This document shows positions 49,791-61,299 of a stretch of DNA of 64,000 nt, in pieces. The DNA is from Sophora flavescens. Taxonomy: Eukaryota; Streptophyta; Magnoliopsida; Fabales; Fabaceae. The position numbers were made by a program, and so were the translations under genes. A model generated the notes under the pieces. That model made no database searches and had not been told where the DNA came from. It worked only from the letters and a program-made list of their open reading frames with translations. Each line of letters starts with the position of its first letter. The first letter of the stretch is position 1. The stretch is from assembly GCA_030762895.1 (NCBI GenBank), contig CM061062.1, positions 286,746,397-286,810,396 on the forward strand. The letters are read 5' to 3'.

Positions 49791-51676
49791 AAGTTTTGTG
49801 AATGCTAGCCTATTTTACTAGCCTTGGCCGAATGCCCTATGTTTTTAACTTAGTAGAATTTTAATTCAACTTTGTTAAAAGATCATTGTTTATGAACTTT
49901 TAACACTTAAGGATCATAAATCCATGAGTTGTATAATTTTTGGGAATCTCTAGCCCTAAGAACTAGTCTTGGCCGAACCTATACCTTGTGGTTTAGTGTT
50001 CTTGTTTTGATTTTAACTTGTGATTTTGTATTCATAACCTTAGACTTCCATCGCGGAGGAAACGAGAACATTCGTGACTTACCTCGTCGAGCATCTAACC
50101 TTCTTACCTTCAAAGAAAGTAAGTGGGGATTGCCTAGGGATATTTAATGACTATATGCATATGTGTATGTGTTTACTTGAATGATTTGAATATCATTATG
50201 ATGTGGATCAAACACTTGAATGACTTGTTTACTTGAACTATGGTGATTATTACTTGAAGTTGATTATTACTTGCCTTAAAGTATTGTGAGTTGTATATAT
50301 GTGATGAACTGTCATTAGCTGTGATATTATTGTTGAGGATATTACTGTTGATTGAAGTTTAAGAAGCCGGACTTGAGTTTGTGCACAATGATTATAAGGA
50401 TTAGAAGCCTTAATAAGCCTTGAATAGAACTTTGAAAGTAATGGTTTCATTTATGAAAGTTCTTAGTTTAAAACGCCTACTTCAAGAAAATGAGATTCTT
50501 ATTTTGAAAAGAAACGTTGAAGTGTTTTTTTTTAAGACAATAGAAACTACCTTTTTATGATCCAAAGATGGTACGAGAGAAAACCTTTTTCGAACTATGT
50601 GTTTTATGAAGGAAAAACCCCTTTGAAAATATTTGACCTTATTTTATCAAGGATTTCAAAAGCAAACGAATTTCCTAAATGTTTTATAAAAGAATTTGTA
50701 AAGGAAAAGATTTTCTCCTAAATGATTTAGAAACATTCCGGTTACTTGGATAAGTGACCGAGGTTTTATTTTGGTTTTGGTTTTCACTGAGCGAAAAGTA
50801 AACATATGTGAAAGAGAATCTAGTTCGCGAGACGTCGCCTCTAGTATTCAGTTATAAGCACGCAATCTGGGATTCGTGTCAAGCATTATGGGCCAAGGGT
50901 CCAAGTTGTGATATTATGGGCTAGGAGTCCAAATCTTGGAATTGAGGACTGTGTGTTCTAATTTCATTGTTATGGGCTAGGAGTCCTTATCATGTTGAAA
51001 TAAAACATGGATAAAATGATAATTGTTTCTACGACCACAACCTTAGATTGCAGCCTCGGTCTAAGGTGTTGTGATTGAGCACTCGGACTGTACGTCCCGT
51101 GTTATTAATTTTCAAGTGATGAAAATTATGAATAGTAGTTAGCTTTGGGCTTCGAAACGGAAAATAAAGAACCCAAAGAAAAGTCTCGTTAATGAAAAGT
51201 CTTTTATTCATATGCATTTCCCCTTGGCAGACGTGCTTGAGTTATCGAATACCCGCTTAAGATGTGGTATTTGATGATGTATACATTCGAATGGCCGTTA
51301 TAAGGGATTCATGATGGTGTTGATTCGGGTACATGAGGTGACGGAGTCAACTTGCCAAACGTGGCGTATGAGCCTGATCAACTCTTTCTTTCTTAATGAT
51401 AAAACAGTGATGGTATCTCATGAGATTAAGATTAGAGCCTGATGATTGAAGTGTCATGCATTATCTTTATAAAATTGATTGATTCGGGGATGAGACCCAC
51501 TGAAATAATACTTGTTGTTTGCCTATGAGTAATGTTTGAAATGTCAATATGCCAAGGTGTTGTATGTATCATGTATATGGTTGTTGTGCGATATATCCGT
51601 TGTCGGTATCTCACTCTTTCATTTCTACTTGTTATTCTCTCTTCCTTTTGGTATCGCCGTATGTACATGAGTCCAG

Positions 51677-52159
51677 ATGGATCCCAATATCCCGCTGGTG
51701 CCGACAACATCGAAGACTGAGGTATTCGACAATGCAGGGGATGCTGGGGCATGGCAGATACACCCAGGGGTGACATCTGCCACATACTACGGAGCCATCA
51801 CCACGACCGATCTAAATGCTGACGGAGACCCAATCCGTAGAAGCCACACCATGGAAACTAGGAGGGTACCTCTGCCTCCGATCTGGTATTACCTTCACAC
51901 ACTGCGAGCTCACGGACTGCTACATGAGCCACCACCTATTGACGTAGAGCCGACAGAGCCGATTGAGGAGGACCCCGAGGAGGACCTTGAGGAGGACTTC
52001 GATGAGGTCATGGAGGAAGATGAGCCGGAGGATCACGTTATGGATCATGACAACGGCGACGATTCCGTTGATGAGGGCGGCGACGCTATAGACCCATTAC
52101 CTGATGCCTCGTCTCTTGGGAGCCCTTGTGGAGACCCTGCTTGCAGCCAGTGTCAGTAA
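51677..52159 (+). CDS. 160-codon acidic open frame in LTR F, function unknown
   Basis: Starts MDPNIPLVPTTSKTEVF. Its second half is extremely acidic (runs of Glu and Asp around residues 92-138) and it ends CGDPACSQCQ. It lies about 400 bp before the 3' end of an old solo LTR, yet remains open and has higher GC than the AT-rich LTR around it. No known domain is recognised. The LTRs of B, C and D have a short degraded frame at the same relative position (for example 19372-19593), so it may be a remnant of an LTR-borne accessory frame. It may equally be a chance open frame or a host fragment. I cannot show that it is translated. Confidence 0.4.
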   Translation: MDPNIPLVPTTSKTEVFDNAGDAGAWQIHPGVTSATYYGAITTTDLNADGDPIRRSHTMETRRVPLPPIWYYLHTLRAHGLLHEPPPIDVEPTEPIEEDPEEDLEEDFDEVMEEDEPEDHVMDHDNGDDSVDEGGDAIDPLPDASSLGSPCGDPACSQCQ

Positions 52160-52556
52160 CCAGTTTGGAGCATTTTGTGGATAATCTTCCGTCATCTGAC
52201 TTTTAGAGTTATCTTTTGGATGTGGTTCCGGACCCTCTTTCCCTGTGTCTTACTTACTCTTTTTTTTAAGTTGTAACTCCTAGATGCCTACATCTGTTGA
52301 AATGGTCATTGATAAGGCCCTATCTTATGTACTGAAACTTGGCTTTCATTGGGACATGTTATATATGTATGATGTCTTCAATTCATGTTGAGTGTTCATC
52401 ACCTTTATCCTCCTTTATCTCAAAAAAAAAATTAACTACCATTTTTAGTGTACTTATCCATCGAGAAAATGATACTTTCAGAAAGTAACCAGCATTATAA
52501 ATCTGAAATATTTCTGCAATTGGGTAACCATGTGACGCCGGGTTTAGGGTGTCACG

Positions 52557-53066
52557 GTAACTCGGTCGACTGGGTAGTTACCTATATTTATGTTGTTAGC
52601 CATGATCTTATATGATGTAATATGTGAGGTAGTGGATTAAGAACATGGTAAATAGTGCTAGTATAGGTTTAGCCATGATGTGCATTATGTTGCTAGAATA
52701 TAGGAGATAGTGGCTAGTAGGAATGACTTCAGATTGGCTTACAATTTTGCCTATAAATACCAAGTGTACAGATTACTTTGGACAACACCCATCAATCAAA
52801 CAACTTATTTTTTACTTTACTTTCCTTTATTGCTTTCAATTATCGCTTTCATGCAACTTTAGATAGCTTCTCACTTCACCTTCCACAGTGGACGCTCTTT
52901 GGAGTAGTCTAGGAACCCATAGCTGAGAAATGGAATCCCTTTCTCAACGTAATCACCTGAACACAAAAAAGGGAATCATTGTCACCAGTGCAAATCGACT
53001 GACATATCATCTAATCAGTCGTTCAAATGGCTAATCGGCTCAACACAAAAAATTTGCACAACAACA
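52557..53066 (+). repeat. Element A 3' LTR, right part
   Basis: Matches 12628-13037 plus 16059-16147 of the 5' LTR, ending gcacaacaaca before the atatc target duplication. Confidence 0.85.
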
Positions 53067-53678
53067 ATATCTTAAGTTATTTTTAAATTTCAGTCAAAAG
53101 AAAGTTATTATTTCTAAATTGTTAACGTATATCCAATTATATCGGATGTGTGCGGTGTGCCCCCTGATAATATGTGTATACATTATACTTCTTTGATTAT
53201 AAGTGTAAAATAAATCTTAAAAAAAAATCTAACAGTCACCAATTTTCACCAATTTTGTAATTGACAGATGTTATTTAATATTTTTAATTTTTAATATAAA
53301 TGATATATCATATATGTGCAGCAGCAGGTGCATTTGATTTTTTCGTAAAAAAAAAGGTGCACTTGATTTTCAAAAAAAAAAATCTTATCTATTATAACTC
53401 TTTTACAGAGTATGTGTTAATGTCTTTGAAAATTCATTCTTACAGATTTTCTATTGTTGTTTTGCGCTAGCTTGGCATTGCTACTTTGCTTTCTATCATT
53501 CCCCACCCACAAAGGATTTCTTCTACCAGGTATTTGTTTTTTTTAATCCTTTAGTTGTAGCATTAGGGATTTTATTTTAATTTGTATATATTGCATGTAG
53601 ACATCAACCACCCTAAACTCAAAGTAAATATGGTTAATAAATATTTTCGTAGATCAGGAAAGCATTGATCGGAAATGC
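53067..53678 (+). other. Leader region of the CACTA transposon and flank
   Basis: AT-rich, no coding. A probable donor (ctaccag|gtattt, near 53530) and acceptor (ttcgtag|atcagg, near 53652) suggest a leader intron just before the transposase start. I did not find a CACTA-type terminal inverted repeat, so the left end of the element is not placed. Confidence 0.45.
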
Positions 53679-56600
53679 ATGTCTGCTAATCGTTTAAAGA
53701 AGGAGTATGAGGATGGGATGAAAGAGTTCATTAGGTTTGCAGTTCGGTATACGGAAAACCCTAGTACAATCATATGTCCTTGTTTAGATTGTTGTTATGC
53801 AAGGCGAATTAGTGCAGCCAAGTTGGAAGAACATTTAGTGTGTAATGGAATCAATCAAAGTTATACATGTTAGACAAAACATGGTGAGACAAGAGATAAG
53901 TCTAGTGAAATGAGGAATCGTGTGAGATATTCATCAAACGATACTGACACAAATACTTATGAGGGCAATCATTTTGAAGACATTGCAAATGCTATTGAAG
54001 AGGATCTTCGGGATTGTCCTCAAATGTTTGAGAGGTTGGTAAGTGATGCAGAGCAACCGTTGTATGATGGCTGTACTGAATTCACAAGATTGTCAGTTGT
54101 ATAACTTGAAATCGGACAATGGATGGACTGATAAGAGCTTTACGGACTTACACTATTGAAAGACATGTTGCCGAAGGATAATGTGCTTCCTAGTCGGACA
54201 TATAAGGCTAAACAAATGTTACGCTCTATTGGCATGAGCTACGAGAGGATACATGCTTGTCCTAACGATTGCATTTTATTTCGGAATGAATATGCATCGT
54301 TAATGATGTGTCCTAAATGTAATGCCTCACAATATAAGAAGAAAGAATCAGATCCAGAGAAGGTTGTGTGGTATTTTCCCATAATACCAAGATTTAGGCG
54401 CATGTACCGTAGTTTAGAAGATTCAAAGCACTTGACATGGCATGAGGATGAAAGGATCCAAGATGGCAAGCTGCGGCACCCGGCAGATTCTCCTCAACGG
54501 AAGAAATTTGATCATGATTATCCTGATTTTGGGCAAGAATCAAGAAACCTACGACTTGCATTGGCTACTAACGGATTTAACCCGCATGGTGTTCAAAGTA
54601 GCTCTTATAGTACATGGCGTATGATTTTGGTGATTTATAACCTATCTCCATGGCTATGCATGAAGCACAAATTTATTATGTTGTCTATGTTAATTTCTGG
54701 GCCCAAACAACCAGGAAACGATATAGACGTCTATTTGACTCCTTTGATTGAAAACTTGAAACAAATGTGGGAGACAGGTGTGGAGGTGTATGATGGGTAT
54801 AAGGAAGAAAGTTTTAATTTGAGGGCTATGTTGTTTGGCATAATTAATGATTTTATAGCGTACGGTAATCTGTCAGGATATAGCATCAAGGGTCAGTGTG
54901 CATGCCCTATATGTGAAGAGGGTACGGATTGGATGCGGTTAGAACATTGTAAGAAGAATGTCTTTCTTGGGCATCGTAGATTTTTGCATCCAAGTCATCA
55001 TTACCGGTGGTGGAGGAAGGCATTCGATGGGAACTCGGAAGAAGGTAGAGCTCCTTCACCGTTGACGGGTGATCAACTTTTTGAAAAGGTAAAGGATTTG
55101 AATATCCAATTCAGTAAACCTTTTGCGAGAGATCTTGTCACAAGAGGGTGGAAGAAAAGGTCGATTTTCTTTGAGTTTCCATACTGGAAATCATTATATG
55201 TAAGACATTTCCTCGATGTGATGTACGTTGAAAAAAATATCTGTGATAGTGTCATTGGTACGTTACTCAATGTGCCAGGGAAGACTAAAGATGGCATCAA
55301 TGCAAGGTTGGACTTGGTTAGTATGGGAATAAGAAGAGAATTGGGACCGACGAAGAAGGACAAAAGTACATATCTTCCTCCGGCTGCTCACACTCTATCT
55401 AGAAAATAAAAAATGTTTTTTGTAAGTTTCTTGACGGAGTTAAGATTCCGGAAAGGTACTCTTCAAACATTAGGAACCTCGTATCGATAAAAGATCTCAA
55501 GTTAAAAGGTCTAAAGTCCCACGATTGGCATGTTCTCATGGAGCAGTTGATACCAATTGGTATACGGTCTATTTTGCCTAACAAAGTGCGGGGGGCCTTA
55601 ACTAAACTCCGTTTCTTCTTCATGGAAATTTGCAGCAAAGTGATTGACCCTGGGAAGTTGCCATCATTGCAAAGAGAAATTGTTGCGACTTTATACGAGC
55701 TTGAGATGTACTTTCCACCTTCATTCTTTGACATAATGGCTCATCTAACCATTCACCTTGTTAGAGAGACACGGCTGTGTGGGCCAGCTTATATGAGATG
55801 GATGTACCCGATTGAGAGTTATATGAAGATATTAAAAGGGTATGTGAAAAATCGATCACGACCAGAAGGTTGTATTGTTGAACGGTATATTGTCGAAGAA
55901 GTCATTGAATTACATGCGAATACCTATCCAATGCTGATTCCATAGGGCTGCCAAAGTCTCGTCACACAGGGAGAATGATGGGGCAAGGAATTACTGGAAC
56001 TGAAATAGTGACTATATCAAGGACGGAATGGGAGCAAGCACACTTATATGTTCTGCACAATGCCGATGAGGTTGAGCCATATATTGAAAAACACAAGGAC
56101 ATGCTTAAGAGTTTGTATCCAAATAAGAATCAAAATTGGCTAACTAGAGAACACAATCGTTGTTTTATAACGTGGCTAAGAGATCACATTTTTACAGAGT
56201 TGACTGAAAATGCTACTTCAGTTTCAAAAAGATTGAGATGGTTAGCCAAAGGTCCAAGTTTGCATGTCATCTCTTACCACGGTTATCAAATTAACGGGTA
56301 CACATTCTATACAAAAGAACAAGATGGTCGGAGTACAATGCAAAACAGTGGTGTGACTCTTGTAGCTCAGTCTATGCATATCTCAAGTGCTAAAGACAGA
56401 AACCCCATATATGCAAATATGTCATACTTCGGCATCAGTGAACACATATGGGAGTTGGATTACATGAAGTTTAAGGTTGGTGTGTTTGGTTGTAAGTGGG
56501 TTGACAATAATAACGGTGTTCAGATTGATGAGTTAGGGTTCATGCAGGTGGATCTTAACAGGGTGGGGTATAAAGATGAGCCTTTTATATTAGCATCTCA

Positions 56601-56889
56601 AGCTCAACAAGTGTCATATGTCACTGATCCAGCTAATATGAAAAGGTCCATTATTCTTTTGACTAACAAAATAATTACTAAGATTGATGATCAAGACCAT
56701 GGAGATGTTGATATTGAAGATGATCCTTTCGTCGGGACATTACAATCACTTGAGATTGATCTAACTAGGGATGATGGTATGTATATGAGAGATGATCATG
56801 ATGAGGGGCTTTTGGTCAATCCACCATTTCGTACTAATAAAGGACAGACAAATCTCAATCCAATGAAGAAAAGAAAAAGGTTGACTTAA
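53679..56889 (+). pseudogene. CACTA (En/Spm) TNP2-type transposase, broken
   Basis: Three family domains in order: a transposase-associated domain at the N-terminus (MSANRLKKEYEDGMKEF with ICPCLDC), a Transposase_21 core (54156-55409; MLRSIGMSYERIHACPNDC, MCPKCN, CPICEEGTDWMRL), and C-terminal DUF4218-like (55538-55945; RETRLCGPAYMRWMYPIE) and DUF4216-like (55975-56889; YFGISEHIWELDY) regions. Stops or shifts break it at 53871 (TAG where Trp is expected), about 54093-54150, about 55410 and about 55943. The family catalyses cut-and-paste transposition of CACTA elements; this copy could not. The N-terminus is shorter than usual for the family. The second element gene follows 180 bp downstream in the same orientation. 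Confidence 0.88.
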
Positions 56890-57069
56890 ACATGTATGTA
56901 GTGTTTGTGTTTAAATGAACTTTCTGATCCATTTATATTGTAATTAGCATCTTCCGGTAATGCTAGTGTTGATTTTGTTATCCAGAGGTGTTTTATATTT
57001 AGCATCAATTAATATTATATTAATGTCCAATGATGTTTTACTTGTGTGTCTAATTTTTTTTGTAGGTAA

Positions 57070-59757
57070 ATGGCATCTTTCGGTAATGCTAGTGCTGCCA
57101 AAGTGACGCGACGTGGGCCAACTGTTATGAAGGCGGTCATCCGCGCTAGGAGTAAAGGACAAAAATTTGAGGTAATTTACTTACTAATCTAAGGGTTTCA
57201 TTATGTTGTTTGATATCTAGATTTAATTACTTTGTTATTTTTATTAGGTTGAATGGAATTATTTGGACCAACCAATTCGTGCCAATGGAAAAAGATTGAA
57301 GAGTTACATTGGGGCCGTTGTTCGGCAAACGGTCCCAATTATTTGTTCTAATTGGAAGGATGAAGCTTTGGATGCTTTCAAAGAGAACATATGGGCTGAT
57401 GTATAGGTAATTATTAAAATTTGTGAATTATATTGTTAACTATGTAAATATACTAACTTTGACACGTTGTTTATATTGTTTTGCAGATGTCTTTTAATGT
57501 TGATGAATCTCGACGAAAATTTGTACTTCAGGAAGTCGGAAACCTACATCGGGCATTCAGAACTAGATTGACAAGAAAATTGCTAAGAGATGCTAACAGG
57601 AGTATCAAAGAGGAACCTCCATCACAATATGCACACATATCAAGGGATGAGTGGGTAGATTTTGTAGCAATACGCACAGGAGATGCACGATTCCTGGTAT
57701 GTTTAATATCATGTTAGTCCTTATATATATATATATATATATATGTGACATTAACCATGTATTAATATTACTGATATGTGTCTGAATAGAAATTAAGCAA
57801 TGAAAATCGCAAGAGAGCGTTAGATCCTGCATGCCCTTACAAAGCATCACGTAAGGGGTATGCTGACATTGAGGATGAATTGGTATGTATATAATTAACT
57901 GTGTGGTAAATATGACTTTTAAATAGTTTGGTTAATATAGATTATCTCAATATACACATACAGGAGGCAGGGCCAGAAGTTAAAAAAATTAAACGCCATA
58001 TTGTGTGGAGGAAAGCCCGCGAGAACAAGGCGGGTGTAATTGACAACAAAAATACGCAGAAAGTGTGGAATAAATGTGTAAGTAGAATAATGTTTACATT
58101 TTTATTTTTTATTTTCTTATGACAATGTATAATAATGTTAACATTTGCATTTCACCAATAACTATGTGTCAGGAGGAACTGTCACAGTCTGCAACAGAGG
58201 GAGAGATACAAGATTATGGTAGCCAAGATATTCTTGCTAAAGCCCTAGGTGTGCCAGAGAACCCTAGTCGTGTTAGAGGTGTGGGTTTTGGTGTCTCTCA
58301 AACAGACTACATCCCACATGAAGGTCGTGCAAAACATAAATGTGAAACGAAAAGGTGGGAGACATTGGTGGGTCAACTCTCAGAAAGATTGAATAATTTG
58401 GAAGATAAGATGAAAAAAAATGAGGATGAGGAGAGGCAGGCTAATTTCGCAGCCCCAAGCGTCAAAGATAGTTGCACTCTAGCATCTGCCATCAAGCTTC
58501 CAGAGATAATGCATGCTTTTTTTTTACTAGTATTGCATTCACAGTTAAATACATTCAATTGGATGCCTTAATTCACAGCTTATTCATCTATCATTGGTTT
58601 AGGGCGTCAACTCATGTCATCTATATTTATCAACCCCAACCCATCGTATGGTTGGTAAGGGTAAAGTATATAATGAGCCGGGTGTTACACTGCACACCGA
58701 ACCACTACCCCTTAACCATGTGAAAGTTGGAGTCGATGTTACAATTGAGGGGGATGCGCCATTGCTGGAACCTATTGATGATGCAGATGTAATGACAATA
58801 AGAGATGCAATAGATACTTATGTGGCATGGCCAATTGATCTCGTGGTTGTAATTAATATGGTATGTAATTAGATTTTTCCTCCTTGTCATATACGGCGTA
58901 TATTTATTACATTAGTTGATCACTAACTGGCATACTGAAATGCAAAATTTCCAGGCACCTGCAAAATCTAAAGGTAAGGAAAGAGTGTCTGAACATACAA
59001 AGGAGTCAATTACAACCCCGGTAAAGAAAGGAGGCAAATCTCAGGCCAACCCTCCTACAGCTGGTTCAAATAACATTTCTCTGGAATATTTCAATTTTCT
59101 TAAAATAGGTGAACGAAAGAATATGAAAAATGATGACCCATTGGACATAGAGATAGAACAAAATATTATTGGTGATCATATCATTGATAGAATTAATACT
59201 GAAAATATCAGAGAAATTGTAAATCATGAATGGGTATCTGCCTCCGTTATTTCCGTATATATCAGGTACTAAATCAGGCTTGAAGTGTACAATATTTTTT
59301 ACTCTTTCCATTTAAATATTGATGTCATTGGTATAATCCATTTTTATATTTTAATTGAAGGTATTTGTATGAAGAATTTTTGCTTCAAAAGGAAAGAACG
59401 AGGAGGTTTCTGTTCTTGTCCCCACGTCAAACAGATACATACGGCTTCTTCGGGGGGGGGGGATTCACAGACAAAGTATATAGCTGATGCTTTGCAATTA
59501 CAGAGAGAGAATATCAGCCCTTGTTTCTAGCGTCGTGCAATGTTAGGTGAGTCACTTATCCTATAGGACTTAATTCACAATAATGAATTATATAAAAATT
59601 CAGGTGCTTAGGATTTATTATCTCAACATTTTTGTAGGAATCATTGGGTGCTGTTAGCGATAAATACTGTTGAAAAGATTGTTTACTATCTGGATTCCTT
59701 GCATGCTGATCCTAGGAATCGCCTAGAATTAAAGAATTTGTTCAATAAGTAAGCATG
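57070..59757 (+). pseudogene. CACTA second gene: Transposase_24 / DUF8039-like / Ulp1-type protease, broken
   Basis: Exons with GT-AG borders and matching phase: 57070-57171, 57248-57406, 57487-57696, 57790-57882, 57964-58077, then 58173 onward. These encode a plant Transposase_24-type protein (WNYLDQPIRANGKRLKSYIG, VRQTVPIICSNWKD, HISRDEWVDFV, RWETLVGQLSERLNNLEDKM). The next block (about 58640-58860; GVTLHTEPLPLNHVKVGVDV, IRDAIDTYVAWPIDLV) resembles DUF8039, and the last (about 59340-59757; NHWVLLAINTVEKIVYYLDSL) is the His-containing part of a Ulp1/C48 cysteine protease. A TAG ends exon 2 (CAG expected) and an 11-G run at 59452-59462 disturbs the protease frame. The protease is cut short at about 59757, so its catalytic Cys is not seen. 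Confidence 0.82.
57721..57744. repeat. (AT)n microsatellite in a CACTA intron
   Basis: About a dozen AT units in the intron 57697-57789. Confidence 0.85.
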
Positions 59758-59845
59758 CCTTTATTTTTCTGATTTTCTATGATTCTGTCGAATGGCTTCC
59801 ATGGTAGATACATGTTGCAAGTTGTCATGGTCCTAATGTGCTTTT

Positions 59846-59883
59846 AATTGTTGACATTTAGTCAAAAAAAAATTGTTGACATT
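59846..59883. repeat. 13-bp direct repeat around an A-rich 12-bp insert
   Basis: aattgttgacatt occurs at 59846-59858 and 59871-59883, enclosing tagtcaaaaaaa. A long duplication with a short A-tailed insert looks like a heavily truncated retroposon insertion, but a simple local duplication cannot be excluded. Confidence 0.5.
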
Positions 59884-59891
59884 AGAATAAC

Positions 59892-61206
59892 TGTGTTGAA
59901 TTGACGTTGTTATGCCTCTGACTCATCTAGTTTTATGGCTAGTATGACCAGGGTTTTGTGCAAATTATATATCATTTTCACCAAAATTAGATTAGATTGT
60001 CCTCAAGCAAGGTTTTGAGTCCCTAAAGTAGTTTTAGGTTAATTTAGCCAGTTTTGAGTCAAATAAAGCACTTATGGCTATTTTGTTGTTTTCAGGTTAA
60101 GTAGAAGTTGAAGGAATAAAGAAACAGGGGATTCGCCTCGCGACCCTGAAAGCCAGCAGAACCGTAGAAATGTCATCTTCTCTGGTTCGCCCCGCGAAGA
60201 AGATATCGCCCCGCGAGGCATCGTAACCCTGAAATTAAGAGACTTTGAAGGTCACGGCTGTGGCAGTTTTGAAGTTGAAGAGTTTCGCCCCGCGAACAAT
60301 AACTCACCTCGCGATCCTGGAAGTCAGAAAGCATCACGGTTGGCCCCTGATGTTCATAACGGGCGTAATAAGCAGACTCCTCAGTTCTCTCGCCTCGCGA
60401 GATATGCTTCGCCTCGCGAGAATGCCAAAGGTTGCTAACTCTTCACAACATTCGCCTCGCGAATTATAGCTCGCCTCGCGAGTGGGCTTAATTTCTGACT
60501 AGTATAAATTGATGTTCTGAACAGTTTGGAAAGACTTTTGCTTCTCCATTGTTTTTGTTTATTTTTGTGTGTTCGTTTTTCATATGGAGAACTAATTTTC
60601 TAGGATTAATCTATTGTAATCGATTTCCATTATACTTGAGGTTTTGTGATTCCTATTTTACTTGTTTTCCCCTTTTCAATACTATTCTATGCATTTCTGT
60701 TTGTTTAATTCAGGAGTGTATAGTATTGTATTGATTCGTTTCAGTGATGTTATGTTCCTATACTTAATCGCGTTTGTTTAATCCGCGTGTGTTCATTCAT
60801 GTTCGTTTAGTTCATGAGGGCTTAACCCCGTTTGTTTAATTCGGGAATAGGAACATATATCCGTAGTGGCAATTTCGTTTGTTAATTGTTGCTACAACTG
60901 AAAGGGGATAGGATCTGCTTAGGGCTAGGAATTCACATAACCGATGATAGTTGGGAAATTGAGAACGATAGATTAATCGTCTTTAGCTATTTGATAACCT
61001 TTTCAACTGCCCTGTTTTCATTGCTTTGTTATTGCTTATTTTCTTATTTGCACTCCAATCCAACCCCCCCACCCCCAAAAAAAAAACTGATTTTTGTGAT
61101 AAATAACACTTCGAGAGTCCTTGTGAGACGACATCCGAGTTGTCGCCCTAAACTACAGTTTTAAAAACCGCTCGTTCTTTTTGGCGCGTGCGCGACAGCG
61201 CGACCA
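59892..61206 (+). repeat. Element G 5' LTR (start uncertain)
   Basis: About 1.3 kb, no gene. Layout is similar to solo LTR E: AT-rich start, a palindrome-rich GC block in the middle, then an AT-rich part and a short GC-rich end (gcgcgtgcgcgacagcgcgacca) before the primer site. Confidence 0.65.
60131..60483. repeat. Paired TCGC-N3-GCGA palindromes in LTR G
   Basis: About nine copies of TCGCctcGCGA or TCGCcccGCGA at about 60133, 60186, 60206, 60283, 60304 (acctcgcga), 60389, 60409, 60451 and 60470, mostly in pairs with centres about 20 bp apart. The block is rich in CpG compared with the AT-rich surroundings. A single gtcacggctgtggc at about 60251 recalls the palindromes of E. Confidence 0.85.
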
Positions 61207-61211
61207 AAAAT

Positions 61212-61229
61212 TGGCGCCGTTGCCGGGGA
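61212..61229 (+). promoter_or_regulatory. Primer-binding site of element G (Asp tRNA type)
   Basis: tggcgccgttgccgggga, the characteristic Athila primer-binding sequence, six bases after the LTR end. Confidence 0.85.
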
Positions 61230-61299
61230 CTCTTGTTTTGTTATTTTCGCATTTTTATTTCTGTTTTTCTCTTTTATTTTTCTTTTATTTTGAATTAGT

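Larger units (their letters stand above)
43281..52556 (+). mobile_element. Element F: old solo LTR (Tekay-related) inserted in A's 3' LTR, carrying element I
   Basis: Termini GTAACACCC...GGGTGTCAC lie between ataac (43276-43280) and gtaac (52557-52561); the uninterrupted 5' LTR of A reads gtaac here, which confirms the site. Without element I it is about 4.3 kb. Segments match D's LTR (pyrimidine-rich leader near 48610-48790, leading to the 127-bp array), but its outer ends differ, so it is a related, distinct subfamily. It contains a 160-codon open frame near its 3' end. Confidence 0.8.
11924..53066 (+). mobile_element. Element A: oldest Ty3/Gypsy LTR retrotransposon, host of the nested complex (gag only)
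   Basis: Outer boundaries are TG...CA termini flanked by atata (11919-11923) and atatc (53067-53071), a 5-bp target duplication with one change. The 5' LTR is 11924-13037 plus 16059-16147, split by solo LTR B; the 3' LTR is 42545-43280 plus 52557-53066, split by F and I. The interior begins with a primer site (tggcacgcccggtggga, from 16150), has gag remnants at about 16300-16560 and 41196-42047, and a polypurine tract at 42527-42544. No protease, reverse transcriptase or integrase assignable to A was found. Its LTRs differ at many positions, so it is old. Lineage looks Gypsy, perhaps Tat-like, on gag grounds. Confidence 0.85.

Noticed and set aside
53067..53678. A CACTA-type terminal inverted repeat
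   Set aside because: Looked for in the leader region but no convincing CACTA terminus or 3-bp duplication was seen; the right end would be beyond or destroyed by element G.
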